Source: Oscillospiraceae bacterium
GTDB taxonomy: Bacteria; Bacillota; Clostridia; Oscillospirales; WRJC01
Assembly (NCBI GenBank): GCA_009780985.1
Contig: WQYZ01000011.1
Coordinates: forward strand, 1 to 43,516
Reading direction: 5' to 3'
Length of the DNA stretch: 43,516 nucleotides
Part shown: one piece after another, positions 8,805 to 16,985 of the stretch
How positions within the stretch are numbered: position 1 is the first letter of the stretch
Layout: each line of letters opens with the position of its first letter
Program-made: the position numbers and the translations under genes
The notes under the pieces: generated by a model
Databases searched by the model: none
Seen by the model: only the letters and a program-made list of their open reading frames with translations
What the model was told of the DNA's origin: nothing

Positions 8805-10442
8805 TTATTTTTCAACCATAATCATAACTGGATAATTTACATCTTCTTTTATTTCGATTACGCCCTGTTCAGCAGCCTTATAGAGATATGCCGGAGGAAT
8901 AACTCCAAACATTCCGGTGAATACTCCGTTTGCTATTATTTTTATATGTTTGGGATATTTTATAATATTATTTTTTGTGGCTTCTATCAGTTTGTCGCGT
9001 ATCTTATCGTTGAAACGCGGTTGTATCTCATTCAAACGACTTTGTATTTCCGTATGACAATCGTTATGCGATATAATCGGCACAATTACTTCTTTTTCAC
9101 CGCCGTTGTCAGACAAAAAGTTCAAGCGTACCAAATCGGGTATAGATTCCATCTGCCATGCGCTGAGGTCTTTTTTCTTATATATCTTGTATAAAATTTC
9201 GGCACGCTGCTGTTCGTTTATATAATGAGCCTCATAATTCGCATTGTGGGTTTTTCCGATGTTTGTACTCCATTCTTCCATAAGTTCCAATCCATCACAC
9301 GGGTCGCCGCTGCTGTACTTACCGCTTACGTGATATTTAGGGATAAGCGATTCTTGCGGCTTATATCCGTCAGGACTCCTGCGCCCGCTCGCTATCCATT
9401 TACCGCCGTTAGGTCTGGTCGGGAAATCGTCATATTCAATAAGATTCAGTTGTGATTTTATAACATCAAAAGAATTTTGAGTTATTAAAAGCACGACATA
9501 CGAATATAACTGTGTATCGTTGAATTTATCAAAAATTTTATACTTTCTGTATTCGTCGAATAATTCTTTGAAAATATCTTTTACATTGTCGAAAGTATCA
9601 TCAGCAAATTTCTGCGCCGCTTTGATATTTTTAACCGCATCCTCATTTGTCGTAATTAAAAAGTCTGTATAAACTTTGCTGCCCGTTTTTTGCATTAATT
9701 CGTTTCTTACCAACTTTTCCACCGATTCTTCGATATACGCAGCCGGAATTCCCATTTTTTCCGATATTTCCTGCACGGTAATCGGCTGTTCATACGCGAC
9801 AATCAATACATTCTGGTCTAACAGATTGTTTATTGTGCTGAACGGCTCGCTTCTCATTCCTGTGCTTCCGTTTATCCCTATTCCTAAGTGTTCGGGTTCG
9901 TAACTGTTTTTTGCATATGTTTCGTTATTCATTTTCGCAACTCCTTCTTTAATTTTATTCCGACCAGTGTCAAGCCTGCTTAAAACAGTCCCAAGCGGTA
10001 TGTTTAAATCTTTCGCAATCTCGTCTACGCTTTTACTGTGCATATAAAAACGCACCATAACATCACGGTATATCTTTGTCAGATAAGCGAGTTCGCGCCG
10101 GATTGTCTGCGCTTCGTCTGTTTTGAAGAGTCCGGAATCGGTAAAATCCGTATCGTCATATTCGGATTCAGCCTTTTCTTCGTCTCCCATACTGAGATAG
10201 CTCACAGTCGGAATTTTGTATTTTTTACGTATGGATTCATAAAATCTGTTGTTTAATATTTTGAAAAGATATGCTTTCATATTTTCAATGACTTTTCCGT
10301 TTTTCAATGCTTCAAGGGTAACCAGAAACGTCTCTTGCGCTAATTCTTCGGCTTCATAATGGTCGCCGGTTTTCTGCAATGCAAATTTATACAGCATATC
10401 GGCATATTCGAGCATTTTTTCGGTATAATTCATTAATTCCAT
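8805..10442 (-). CDS. ECF-type sigma factor with a ~370-residue C-terminal extension
   Basis: The first ~180 residues form an ECF sigma factor. Region 2 (MLYKFALQKTGDHYEAEELA, then MKAYLFKILNNRFYESIRKK) binds core polymerase and the -10 element. Region 4 (YRDVMVRFYMHSKSVDEIAK, then LNIPLGTVLSRL) is the -35 helix-turn-helix. The remaining ~365 residues are not part of ordinary ECF factors of about 180-200 residues. They start with a winged-helix-like segment (ITVQEISEKMGIPAAYIEES) and go on into a region I do not recognise. The ATG at 10442 has AAGGA eight bases upstream; a TTG six codons earlier also reads open. No anti-sigma gene is adjacent, so the extension may be the sensor. Confidence 0.88.
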   Translation of the reverse strand: MELMNYTEKMLEYADMLYKFALQKTGDHYEAEELAQETFLVTLEALKNGKVIENMKAYLFKILNNRFYESIRKKYKIPTVSYLSMGDEEKAESEYDDTDFTDSGLFKTDEAQTIRRELAYLTKIYRDVMVRFYMHSKSVDEIAKDLNIPLGTVLSRLDTGRNKIKEGVAKMNNETYAKNSYEPEHLGIGINGSTGMRSEPFSTINNLLDQNVLIVAYEQPITVQEISEKMGIPAAYIEESVEKLVRNELMQKTGSKVYTDFLITTNEDAVKNIKAAQKFADDTFDNVKDIFKELFDEYRKYKIFDKFNDTQLYSYVVLLITQNSFDVIKSQLNLIEYDDFPTRPNGGKWIASGRRSPDGYKPQESLIPKYHVSGKYSSGDPCDGLELMEEWSTNIGKTHNANYEAHYINEQQRAEILYKIYKKKDLSAWQMESIPDLVRLNFLSDNGGEKEVIVPIISHNDCHTEIQSRLNEIQPRFNDKIRDKLIEATKNNIIKYPKHIKIIANGVFTGMFGVIPPAYLYKAAEQGVIEIKEDVNYPVMIMVEK

Positions 10443-10489
10443 GATACTTTTCCTTTTCAAATTATAACAACCAATTTTTATATAGTTTT

Positions 10490-10501
10490 TGTAAGCTTAC
10501 A
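10490..10501. promoter_or_regulatory. 12-bp palindrome upstream of the sigma factor gene
   Basis: TGTAAGCTTACA is a perfect palindrome about 48 bases before the sigma gene start. It could be an operator or part of a promoter; no clear -35/-10 pair was found around it. Confidence 0.3.
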
Positions 10502-10569
10502 CATAGAAGTCGCGAAAAATATATATTTATTCGGTCGCTGTGAAAAATTTTTATAAAGTTTTATGACAA

Positions 10570-10602
10570 GAGAAAACCGTCGCAGAAAACGACGGTTTTC
10601 TC
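10570..10602 (-). terminator. Terminator hairpin after the AraC-type regulator
   Basis: GAGAAAACCGTCG, a 7-base loop and CGACGGTTTTCTC form a perfect 13-bp stem. It lies 40 bases past the stop of the AraC gene at 10642. The U-run after the stem is weak, so it is a probable terminator only. Confidence 0.6.
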
Positions 10603-10641
10603 TTTATAGCGCTGCGGAGTCATTTTCAATGCGTCGCTTAA

Positions 10642-11598
10642 TCATTGCAGCCTTATAGGCAATACTGCGGCATATAGACGCGACGATTTCAAAATTAACG
10701 CGTCGGCGTTGCCGTTGTAATAAATTTCGATGTATTCATCACCTGAACACATAATAAAATTGAACGCTTCCCTTAAATATTTTATATTAAACGATATTAT
10801 CCGGCTTTCCGATTTATCTTTAACTTCCAATGCCGCTTCTTTTGTTATGATTTCCATTGCGTTGATGTCTACGCAAATAAAATTATCGTTTGCCGAATCA
10901 ATTTTTGTTTTGAAAATTTCAAACTGTCTTTTTGGCATTTTAAAACTAAAACCATTGTTATTTCTGGTGGTGAAAATCCGTGTGAGTTCAAATCTGGGAG
11001 TGGTTTCGTTACCAGTTTCAATATAAGCGTCGCATAAATCCCAGTCATCTGTACCCTCCGGTAATATCACCGCCACTCTGCATCCGTCGCAGGCGCATTT
11101 TGCGCCGTTATGTTCTGAAACGTCTTTAAGCCAGTCTTTACCTGTCATTTTTTGAAGAATCTCTTCCGCATTTTTAATATTTTCGATATTTTCTATAACA
11201 CGATATTGCATATCATTTCCTCCTTTTACTGATAAGGTGAGCTTAAAAGTAAGACGCTGAAAAGATTGAAACTGAATATCGGATTTTTTTGCGTCGGACG
11301 GCTTTATCCCGTGGAAATTTTTAAAAGCCGCGCTGAAAGAGGTCGCGGAATTATAACCGTATTTTACGGCAATATCTATAATTTTCGCGTCTGTGCTCTG
11401 AATATCAGACGCCGCTTGTGTAAGCCTCCTTTTTCTTATATATTCGGATAATGTCATATCGGTTATAACCGCAAAAATCCTTTGGAACATACCTTTAGAA
11501 TTTGCGGACAGCGTTGCGATTTCGCTGTCTTTTATTTCGCCGTCTAAATTATTCTCAATATAATCCAAAACCGAGTTCATTCGTTTCAGCCAATCCAT
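10642..11598 (-). CDS. AraC-family regulator with a sliding-clamp-like C-terminal domain
   Basis: Residues 1-105 are an AraC-type double helix-turn-helix placed at the N-terminus: LDYIENNLDGEIKDSEIA, FQRIFAVITDMTLSEYIRKR and the conserved VKYGYNSATSFSAAFKNFHG(I)KP. The middle carries a Cys cluster CACDGC (168-173) that could bind metal. Residues about 222-318 resemble domain 3 of the DNA polymerase III beta clamp: FNIKYLREAF in the place of FNPKYLLDAL, an ALILK strand and the terminal VLPIRL where clamps end in MPVRL. A GyrI-like effector domain is the alternative. AAGGAG lies eight bases before the ATG. It faces away from the HAD gene and ends in a strong hairpin. Confidence 0.85.
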   Translation of the reverse strand: MDWLKRMNSVLDYIENNLDGEIKDSEIATLSANSKGMFQRIFAVITDMTLSEYIRKRRLTQAASDIQSTDAKIIDIAVKYGYNSATSFSAAFKNFHGIKPSDAKKSDIQFQSFQRLTFKLTLSVKGGNDMQYRVIENIENIKNAEEILQKMTGKDWLKDVSEHNGAKCACDGCRVAVILPEGTDDWDLCDAYIETGNETTPRFELTRIFTTRNNNGFSFKMPKRQFEIFKTKIDSANDNFICVDINAMEIITKEAALEVKDKSESRIISFNIKYLREAFNFIMCSGDEYIEIYYNGNADALILKSSRLYAAVLPIRLQ

Positions 11599-11613
11599 CT
11601 TTAATACTCCTTC

Positions 11614-11626
11614 ATGATAAGATCAT
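11614..11626. promoter_or_regulatory. Palindrome over the probable -10 of the AraC gene
   Basis: ATGAT-AAG-ATCAT is an inverted repeat just upstream of the AraC ribosome binding site. On the minus strand it overlaps an extended -10-like TGATATGAT. The position suits autorepression; no clear -35 was found. Confidence 0.3.
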
Positions 11627-11817
11627 ATCACAAATAAAACTTTATAACTCCATATTTTTTGTTCAAAAAAACAAAACTCAAAACATAATATTGTGTTTTA
11701 TGCAAAAAATATTTGTACTGTACTGTATTTTAACATTTCGGAAAAGGATAATCCATATAATATTGTTACTTTTTTGATACTATAAATTTATTATAATATA
11801 AAATTGGAGTTTTGGAA

Positions 11818-12816
11818 ATGAGTTTACTGAAAATTGTTCATATTCCGGATTTGGGGGATATAGGTTCCGACAGCGGATTTGAGACACTGGACGCAACGTC
11901 TGACGGAAGATACTCAGTAGGAAAATCCGGCGTGGCAGATATTGTCACAACGGGCGACAAAAAAGTGGAGTTCGTGTCTTTTGGAACGCATACGCTTGCG
12001 TGCGTAAAATCGTCTGTCGCATTTCCCGTTTATTACCCGGTTTATCCTGTTATCCTTAAACGTCCGCTCAAAGCCGTTTTGATGGATTTAGACGGTACGA
12101 CAGTTCGTAGCGAAGAATTTTGGATTTGGATTATTCAAATGAGCGTTGCCAGTTTGCTTGGCAACCCGAAATTTGAATTTGAAGAAGCCGATATGCCTTT
12201 TGTTTCCGGTCACAGTGTATCGGAGCATTTGCAGTATTGCATCGACAAATACTGTCCCGGAAAATCGCTCGAAGAAGCGAGAAACTATTATTTCGAGCAC
12301 ACTCACCGTGAAATGGACGAGATAATGCAGGGACGCGGCAGGGACGGGGCTTTTACTCCGGCGGAAGGCGTCAAGGATTTCTTACGTGAACTTAAAGGCA
12401 TGGGAATTAAAATCGGGCTTGTCACGTCGGGATTATATGAAAAAGCTTATCCTGAGATTGTTTCGGCATTTAAAACTCTCGACATGGGCGACCCGAAAGA
12501 TTTTTACGACGCGATAATTTCCGCAGGGTTTCCGCTCCGCAAAGGTTCCGTTGGCACATTGGGCGAACTTTCGCCTAAACCGCACCCGTGGCTGTATTCC
12601 GAAACCTGCGTAGTCGGTCTTGGAATCGGATTTAGCGAGAGGGATAGAGTATTGGGAATCGAAGATTCCGGTGCGGGCGTATGTTCCGTGCGTCTTGCAG
12701 GATATACTACAATAGGCATAGCGGGCGGCAATATAATCGAGAGCGGCACGCGCGCGGTCTGCAATTATTTTGAACGGGATTTCGCCGATATTATGAAGAT
12801 AATCAAAGGGGTATAA
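11818..12816 (+). CDS. HAD-superfamily phosphatase with an N-terminal extension
   Basis: The core from about residue 84 onward is a HAD hydrolase. Motif I is LMDLDGTT with Asp90 (nucleophile) and Asp92, motif II is VTSG, the motif III Lys is probably in LSPKPHPW, and motif IV is GIEDSGAG. The helical cap between motifs I and II resembles the beta-phosphoglucomutase/phosphatase class acting on small sugar phosphates. The first ~83 residues (VHIPDLGDIGSDSGFETLDA and beyond) do not belong to that core and were not recognised. The ATG at 11818 has GGAG eight to nine bases upstream; a TTG two codons earlier is less likely. Substrate unknown. Confidence 0.88.
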   Translation: MSLLKIVHIPDLGDIGSDSGFETLDATSDGRYSVGKSGVADIVTTGDKKVEFVSFGTHTLACVKSSVAFPVYYPVYPVILKRPLKAVLMDLDGTTVRSEEFWIWIIQMSVASLLGNPKFEFEEADMPFVSGHSVSEHLQYCIDKYCPGKSLEEARNYYFEHTHREMDEIMQGRGRDGAFTPAEGVKDFLRELKGMGIKIGLVTSGLYEKAYPEIVSAFKTLDMGDPKDFYDAIISAGFPLRKGSVGTLGELSPKPHPWLYSETCVVGLGIGFSERDRVLGIEDSGAGVCSVRLAGYTTIGIAGGNIIESGTRAVCNYFERDFADIMKIIKGV

Positions 12817-12823
12817 ATAAAGT

Positions 12824-13108
12824 ATGATGTATTTATATATGATTTTATCAGATGAAACAGAAATAACACATTCACATATAATTGAGAACAATGGCGTTAA
12901 AGAAGTGGAAGTCCATTTTGAACGACCTACGGAAAACGGATTTGATATGGCAAGATGTTCGCTTCCAACTTATAAATGGATAAAAAGAAACGGTTTTTCA
13001 GACGACGATATTCAGAAATTCGAACAATTTTTGAAATATAATGCCCATTTGCTATATAAATATGCGGAAAACGGAGGAATAAAATTTGCCGAGTCTGTTT
13101 CAAGTTAG
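12824..13108 (+). CDS. Small partner protein encoded before a DUF4160 protein
   Basis: A 94-residue acidic-to-neutral soluble protein (YLYMILSDETEITHSHIIEN, then VEVHFERPTENGFDMARC). It overlaps the next gene by 23 bases, so the two are translated together. DUF4160 proteins are commonly encoded with a small partner gene, and the pair has been suggested to be toxin-antitoxin-like; that role is unproven. It starts seven bases after the HAD gene stop; two tandem ATG codons (12824 and 12827) are both possible starts. Confidence 0.75.
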   Translation: MMYLYMILSDETEITHSHIIENNGVKEVEVHFERPTENGFDMARCSLPTYKWIKRNGFSDDDIQKFEQFLKYNAHLLYKYAENGGIKFAESVSS

Positions 13109-13364
13109 AAATTATCGGGTATTCTTTTGGTCGAACGAAAATAATGAGCCGATTCATGTGCATATAGGTGTTGGAAAACCTTTGTCAAATTCCACGAAAA
13201 TCTGGCTTACATCAAAAGGCGGCTGTATAATCTCAAATAATAACAGCAGAATACATCAGCATGATTTAAATGAATTGTTGGAAATTATATCCGCGCAATA
13301 TTTTTTTATTTGCACTGCATGGAAAGACCATTTTAAAGTTGATACAATTAATTATTATTGTTAA
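13086..13364 (+). CDS. DUF4160 family protein
   Basis: The 92-residue product matches the DUF4160 pattern: a short N-terminus MPSLFQVRNYRVFFWSNEN, the central HVHIG block after EPI, and the C-terminal ISAQYFFICTAWKDHF. The start is TTG at 13086 with GGAGG eight bases upstream, and it overlaps the upstream partner gene by 23 bases. The biochemical role of DUF4160 is unknown; pairing with a small upstream protein resembles a type II toxin-antitoxin arrangement. Confidence 0.85.
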   Translation: MPSLFQVRNYRVFFWSNENNEPIHVHIGVGKPLSNSTKIWLTSKGGCIISNNNSRIHQHDLNELLEIISAQYFFICTAWKDHFKVDTINYYC

Positions 13365-13383
13365 ATTAAAAGAGCGAAAGTAT

Positions 13384-13881
13384 ATGAATCGCGAATTAAT
13401 AAAAGTTATAGAAAAACACACTGAAGTTCTTTTTCAAAATGCAAATATCATGTTGCAGACGTGTAACTTGGATTTTATACTTTGCGATATGCCGATATGG
13501 AAACATGTATATCACATGCTTCACTCATGCGACCAGTGGTTTATAAATCCATACCATTATACTGACCCCGATTTTCATGAACCTGATTTAAATTCGTTGG
13601 ATATTATGAGCGAAAAAGTTCTTTCAAGAGAGGTGTTATTGAAATATCTCGAAAACATACGAATTAAAATCATGAGATATACAGATTCGCTTACAGATGA
13701 CATGCTGTATGAAATACCACAGGATTGCAGCGAAACCAGATTGTCGTTAATTCTTTTGCAATACCGTCATTTCTACGCTCATTTAGGAAATATAAACGCA
13801 GTAACAATAATGGAAACAAATAAATGGCCGCGAGTAATCGGGCTAAGTGGGCTAAATGGGACTGAGGGATTTTACGAGTAA
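13384..13881 (+). CDS. DinB/YfiT-like four-helix-bundle protein
   Basis: The 165-residue product has the helical pattern and His placement of the DinB superfamily of putative metal-dependent enzymes. The first His lies in the second helix (WKHVYHMLHSCDQWF) and the paired His in the last helix (YRHFYAHLGNINAV) would complete the metal site. Family members include thiol S-transferases and many uncharacterised proteins. The ATG at 13384 is preferred over an upstream in-frame start at 13270, which lies inside the DUF4160 gene. The ribosome binding site is weak (AGAGCGAAAG). The lipoprotein gene follows after six bases. Confidence 0.8.
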   Translation: MNRELIKVIEKHTEVLFQNANIMLQTCNLDFILCDMPIWKHVYHMLHSCDQWFINPYHYTDPDFHEPDLNSLDIMSEKVLSREVLLKYLENIRIKIMRYTDSLTDDMLYEIPQDCSETRLSLILLQYRHFYAHLGNINAVTIMETNKWPRVIGLSGLNGTEGFYE

Positions 13882-13887
13882 ACGAGT

Positions 13888-14862
13888 ATGAAAAAATTTT
13901 ATATATTACTTTTATGCACAGCAGTTCTGTTTTTGGCGTCTTGCCGACAGAAATCTCCCGATATTGCAACTGCGTCAATTTCAACTGGCGATGAAGATCC
14001 GGTCGATAATTCGGTTGATTGGATAATTCCGATGAGTGGCGTTGATTTAAAAGGCATGAACATTTATTGTCAAAGTGATAATCTTTATTTTACTGCGGAT
14101 GAAAACGCAAAACTTTCTTTATATGTTAATACTGAAAAAGACAACAATGGCGAGTTTATGTTTGACGACGGACAGGACTGGCAGCTGATTATGGAGACTT
14201 CTTATGGATATTATCCGCTTTTTCCGCGCACATACGTACAGCTTGGCAGAGTGGATTACACGGCGTTTAACGCATTTGACGACCAAACCCAGGAATATGA
14301 TATTTTCCATGTGATCGTAACCGTACATCAGTCCGCAGGTTATAGGATATACGACTGTATTTTTGACAACGACAGAAAAGCGTTTAAATCCGTACCTGTA
14401 TATGATGCTGAGAATATTAATCCTGTAGGAAGTTTGATTCCGGCGGTTACAGATGAAAATGATCAAAACAGTATCATACCGTATACATCCGACGTATTGA
14501 ATGAAAATAATTCGGAGACACAAAGCAGTCAGGAAATATTGTCCGGGCAGGAAGCACTTGAACTTGTAAAAAATTTTTATTTCTATGAATCGGCGTTTGA
14601 ACCCTTAAAAATTGAAAACGATCAATTCATGTACAAATTTAAAGATACAAATTTTTATCTTGAAACTGACAACTATATTTGTGATGATTCAGGGAACTAT
14701 TATATAATTCATTTGTATGAAGTGGTTATAGATGACCCTCTAACGGGAACGGGACACACTGCCACATCAAATTGGTATAAGGTGAACACTGAAACAAAAG
14801 AAATTACTTCGATGTTTTATTATGATGAAAATGGCGAAATACATTTAAATGAAAACTTTTAA
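13888..14862 (+). CDS. Uncharacterised lipoprotein
   Basis: The 324-residue product begins with a lipoprotein signal (MKKFYILLLCTAVLFLASC; Cys19 would carry the lipid), so it should sit on the outer face of the membrane. The rest is acidic and beta-rich with a Ser/Asn/Glu-rich linker near residues 205-220 that divides it into two domains. The second domain (from about GQEALELVKNFY) looks like a small alpha+beta domain of the kind found repeatedly in Firmicutes lipoproteins. No function is recognised. It starts six bases after the DinB-like stop, so the two are coupled. Confidence 0.75.
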   Translation: MKKFYILLLCTAVLFLASCRQKSPDIATASISTGDEDPVDNSVDWIIPMSGVDLKGMNIYCQSDNLYFTADENAKLSLYVNTEKDNNGEFMFDDGQDWQLIMETSYGYYPLFPRTYVQLGRVDYTAFNAFDDQTQEYDIFHVIVTVHQSAGYRIYDCIFDNDRKAFKSVPVYDAENINPVGSLIPAVTDENDQNSIIPYTSDVLNENNSETQSSQEILSGQEALELVKNFYFYESAFEPLKIENDQFMYKFKDTNFYLETDNYICDDSGNYYIIHLYEVVIDDPLTGTGHTATSNWYKVNTETKEITSMFYYDENGEIHLNENF

Positions 14863-14943
14863 TGCCGCATAATAATCGCAACTTCAAATAAAAACGCAGA
14901 CGTCGCAAATAAACTGATAACACTGATAAAGGAGGAAACAAAA

Positions 14944-16644
14944 TTGTTGCTGTCTTTGCATATCGAAAATATTGCCGTAGCCCAAAAAATAGATATAGAT
15001 TTTAAAAACGGATTTATTGTTTTAACCGGCGAAACGGGTGCGGGAAAATCTATAATAATAAATTCGCTCAATTTGATTCTGGGCGCGAAACCGTCTAAAG
15101 ACATGATTAGAAAAGGCGAAAATAAAGCTATGGTTTCGGCTCTTTTCGGCGAGTTTGACGGCATTACGTTAAAACGTATTGAAGAACTCGGAGTCGAACT
15201 CGATTCGCCCGAAATCTTAATACAGCGCGACGTGACAGACGAGGGGAAATCGTCCAGCAAAATAAACGGCAGGAGCATATCCGTGTCGCTGTTAAAAGAT
15301 TTGTCGAAATATCTTATAAATATACATGGTCAGCACGATTCGCAGACTTTACTGTCCCCGGGGAATCATATATTATTTCTCGATAACTTCGCGGGAGTAG
15401 AAAAAGAATTGGAAGAATATTCTATAGTTTACGAAAAAGTCAACGGTATAAAAAGCAAAATCGCGGAGCTGTCTAAAGACGAACAAAATAAACAAAGAAC
15501 TATAGATTTGTTAAAATATCAGATAAACGATATAGACAACGCAAAATTAAAACCCGGCGAAGAAGAAAAATTAGAAGAAACCAAAAAGTATATTCAAAAC
15601 AGCGAAAAAATAATCAAATCAATAAAAGTTATACAGGTTTCTCTTGCGTATTCCGAAAAAGGCATATCAGCCGTAGATCAAATGAAACGCGCAGTGTCGT
15701 CGCTGAAATATGTCGCGGATTTCGTGCCCGATTCTTCAAAATATATAGACAGATTGGAAGAATGCATCTCCGAAGTTACGGATATTGCCGAACTTGCGGC
15801 GGGCAGTATTTCGGGAGAATTTGAGAATTTGGAAAACCCTACGGAAAAACTGAATAAAATAGAAAACAGATTATATCAGCTCTCACGGCTGAAATCAAAA
15901 TACGGTTCGTCGGTCGAGGATATATTGGAATATAAAAATAAAATAGTCGAAGATTTGGATAATATTATATTTGCCGACGAAAAAATAGAAAAACTGAAAA
16001 ACGAACTATCCGGCGAAATGGCGGGACTTTCCAAACTCGCCGATATACTGACTGAAAAGAGAAAAAAAGCGGCTAAGATTTTGGAGAAAAAAATAATGGA
16101 CGAACTTAAATTTTTGGAAATGTCTAAAGTTGCGTTCGAAATCAAAATAGACAAGAATTTCGAGGGAGACGGTGGTGTAAGATACTCCTCCAAAGGGGGA
16201 GACGATATAGAATTTTTAATTGCCACAAATCCGGGGGAACCGACAAAACCGCTTGAACGAATTGCATCCGGCGGCGAACTTTCGCGTATTATGCTTGCAT
16301 TAAAGAGCGTGTTTGCGAAAAAAGACGGCATAGACACGTTGATATTCGACGAGATAGACACGGGAATATCAGGCAGGACGGCGGAAAAAGTCGGAGTAAA
16401 GCTGAAATCTATAGCAAAAGACATACAGGTAATATGCGTGACTCACTCCGCGCAGATTGCGTCTCTCGCCGACACTCATTTTTTAATCGAAAAACATGAA
16501 GTTGCCGGACGGTCTGCGACTATTATAAAAGAATTGAACAAAGAAGAGAGAATAAAAGAGATTGCGCGTATTATGGGCGGCATTACTATCACGGATTCTG
16601 TTATAAACACTGCGAAAGAAATGATAAACAGAAATATAAATTAA
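14944..16644 (+). CDS. recN: DNA repair protein RecN
   Basis: RecN is an SMC-like ATPase acting early in double-strand break repair. The 566 residues show Walker A GETGAGKS near the N-terminus, the IHGQHDSQTLLSP block, central coiled-coil segments (about 155-380), the ABC signature ASGGELSRIMLALK, Walker B TLIFDEIDTGISGR and VTHSAQIASLAD. The start is TTG with AAGGAGG eight bases upstream. ArgR, which often precedes recN in Firmicutes, is not here; the gene stands before a small membrane protein and tyrS. Confidence 0.97.
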   Translation: MLLSLHIENIAVAQKIDIDFKNGFIVLTGETGAGKSIIINSLNLILGAKPSKDMIRKGENKAMVSALFGEFDGITLKRIEELGVELDSPEILIQRDVTDEGKSSSKINGRSISVSLLKDLSKYLINIHGQHDSQTLLSPGNHILFLDNFAGVEKELEEYSIVYEKVNGIKSKIAELSKDEQNKQRTIDLLKYQINDIDNAKLKPGEEEKLEETKKYIQNSEKIIKSIKVIQVSLAYSEKGISAVDQMKRAVSSLKYVADFVPDSSKYIDRLEECISEVTDIAELAAGSISGEFENLENPTEKLNKIENRLYQLSRLKSKYGSSVEDILEYKNKIVEDLDNIIFADEKIEKLKNELSGEMAGLSKLADILTEKRKKAAKILEKKIMDELKFLEMSKVAFEIKIDKNFEGDGGVRYSSKGGDDIEFLIATNPGEPTKPLERIASGGELSRIMLALKSVFAKKDGIDTLIFDEIDTGISGRTAEKVGVKLKSIAKDIQVICVTHSAQIASLADTHFLIEKHEVAGRSATIIKELNKEERIKEIARIMGGITITDSVINTAKEMINRNIN

Positions 16645-16666
16645 ATGCGGTAAAATATATATTGAT

Positions 16667-16972
16667 ATGAAAGCATTAAAAGTATTTAAAATTATTACGT
16701 TGATATTAAGCGTAGTTACGGTATTAATTTCAATTTGGAATATGTTTGTGCCTGTAGAATTAAAAATTGCACTTGCGGAACATTTTTATAAAACAAAGTA
16801 TATGTACGATTCTTCGGGACAGGCAATCGGTGACAGTCAAGTTTTTACTGCAATTATATATAGCGAAAATATTGATTGGCGGAGGATAGTTTTTGATATT
16901 GCTGTGCCGTCTATATTTATTGCCGCGCATATCTTTGTGAGATTAAAAATAAAAAAATTAAAAACAAAATAG
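16667..16972 (+). CDS. Small membrane protein of unknown function
   Basis: A 101-residue protein with two likely membrane helices (FKIITLILSVVTVLISIWNM and IVFDIAVPSIFIAAHIFV) separated by about 45 polar residues that would face outside. The tail is very basic (RLKIKKLKTK) and should lie inside. No family recognised. No good ribosome binding site was found before the ATG. It lies between recN and tyrS with gaps of 22 and 13 bases and is probably cotranscribed with them. Confidence 0.65.
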   Translation: MKALKVFKIITLILSVVTVLISIWNMFVPVELKIALAEHFYKTKYMYDSSGQAIGDSQVFTAIIYSENIDWRRIVFDIAVPSIFIAAHIFVRLKIKKLKTK

Positions 16973-16985
16973 GAGAAACAAATAT

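Noticed and set aside
12433-12891. 152-residue minus-strand open frame
   Set aside because: Opposite the HAD gene, whose motif IV lies in this interval; no supporting signal.
15876-16424. 182-residue minus-strand open frame inside recN
   Set aside because: Ser/Phe-rich shadow of a conserved plus-strand gene; recN motifs are intact through it.
16645-16985. T-box leader for tyrS
   Set aside because: The space upstream is filled by a small membrane protein gene ending 13 bases before; no T-box sequence or antiterminator was seen.
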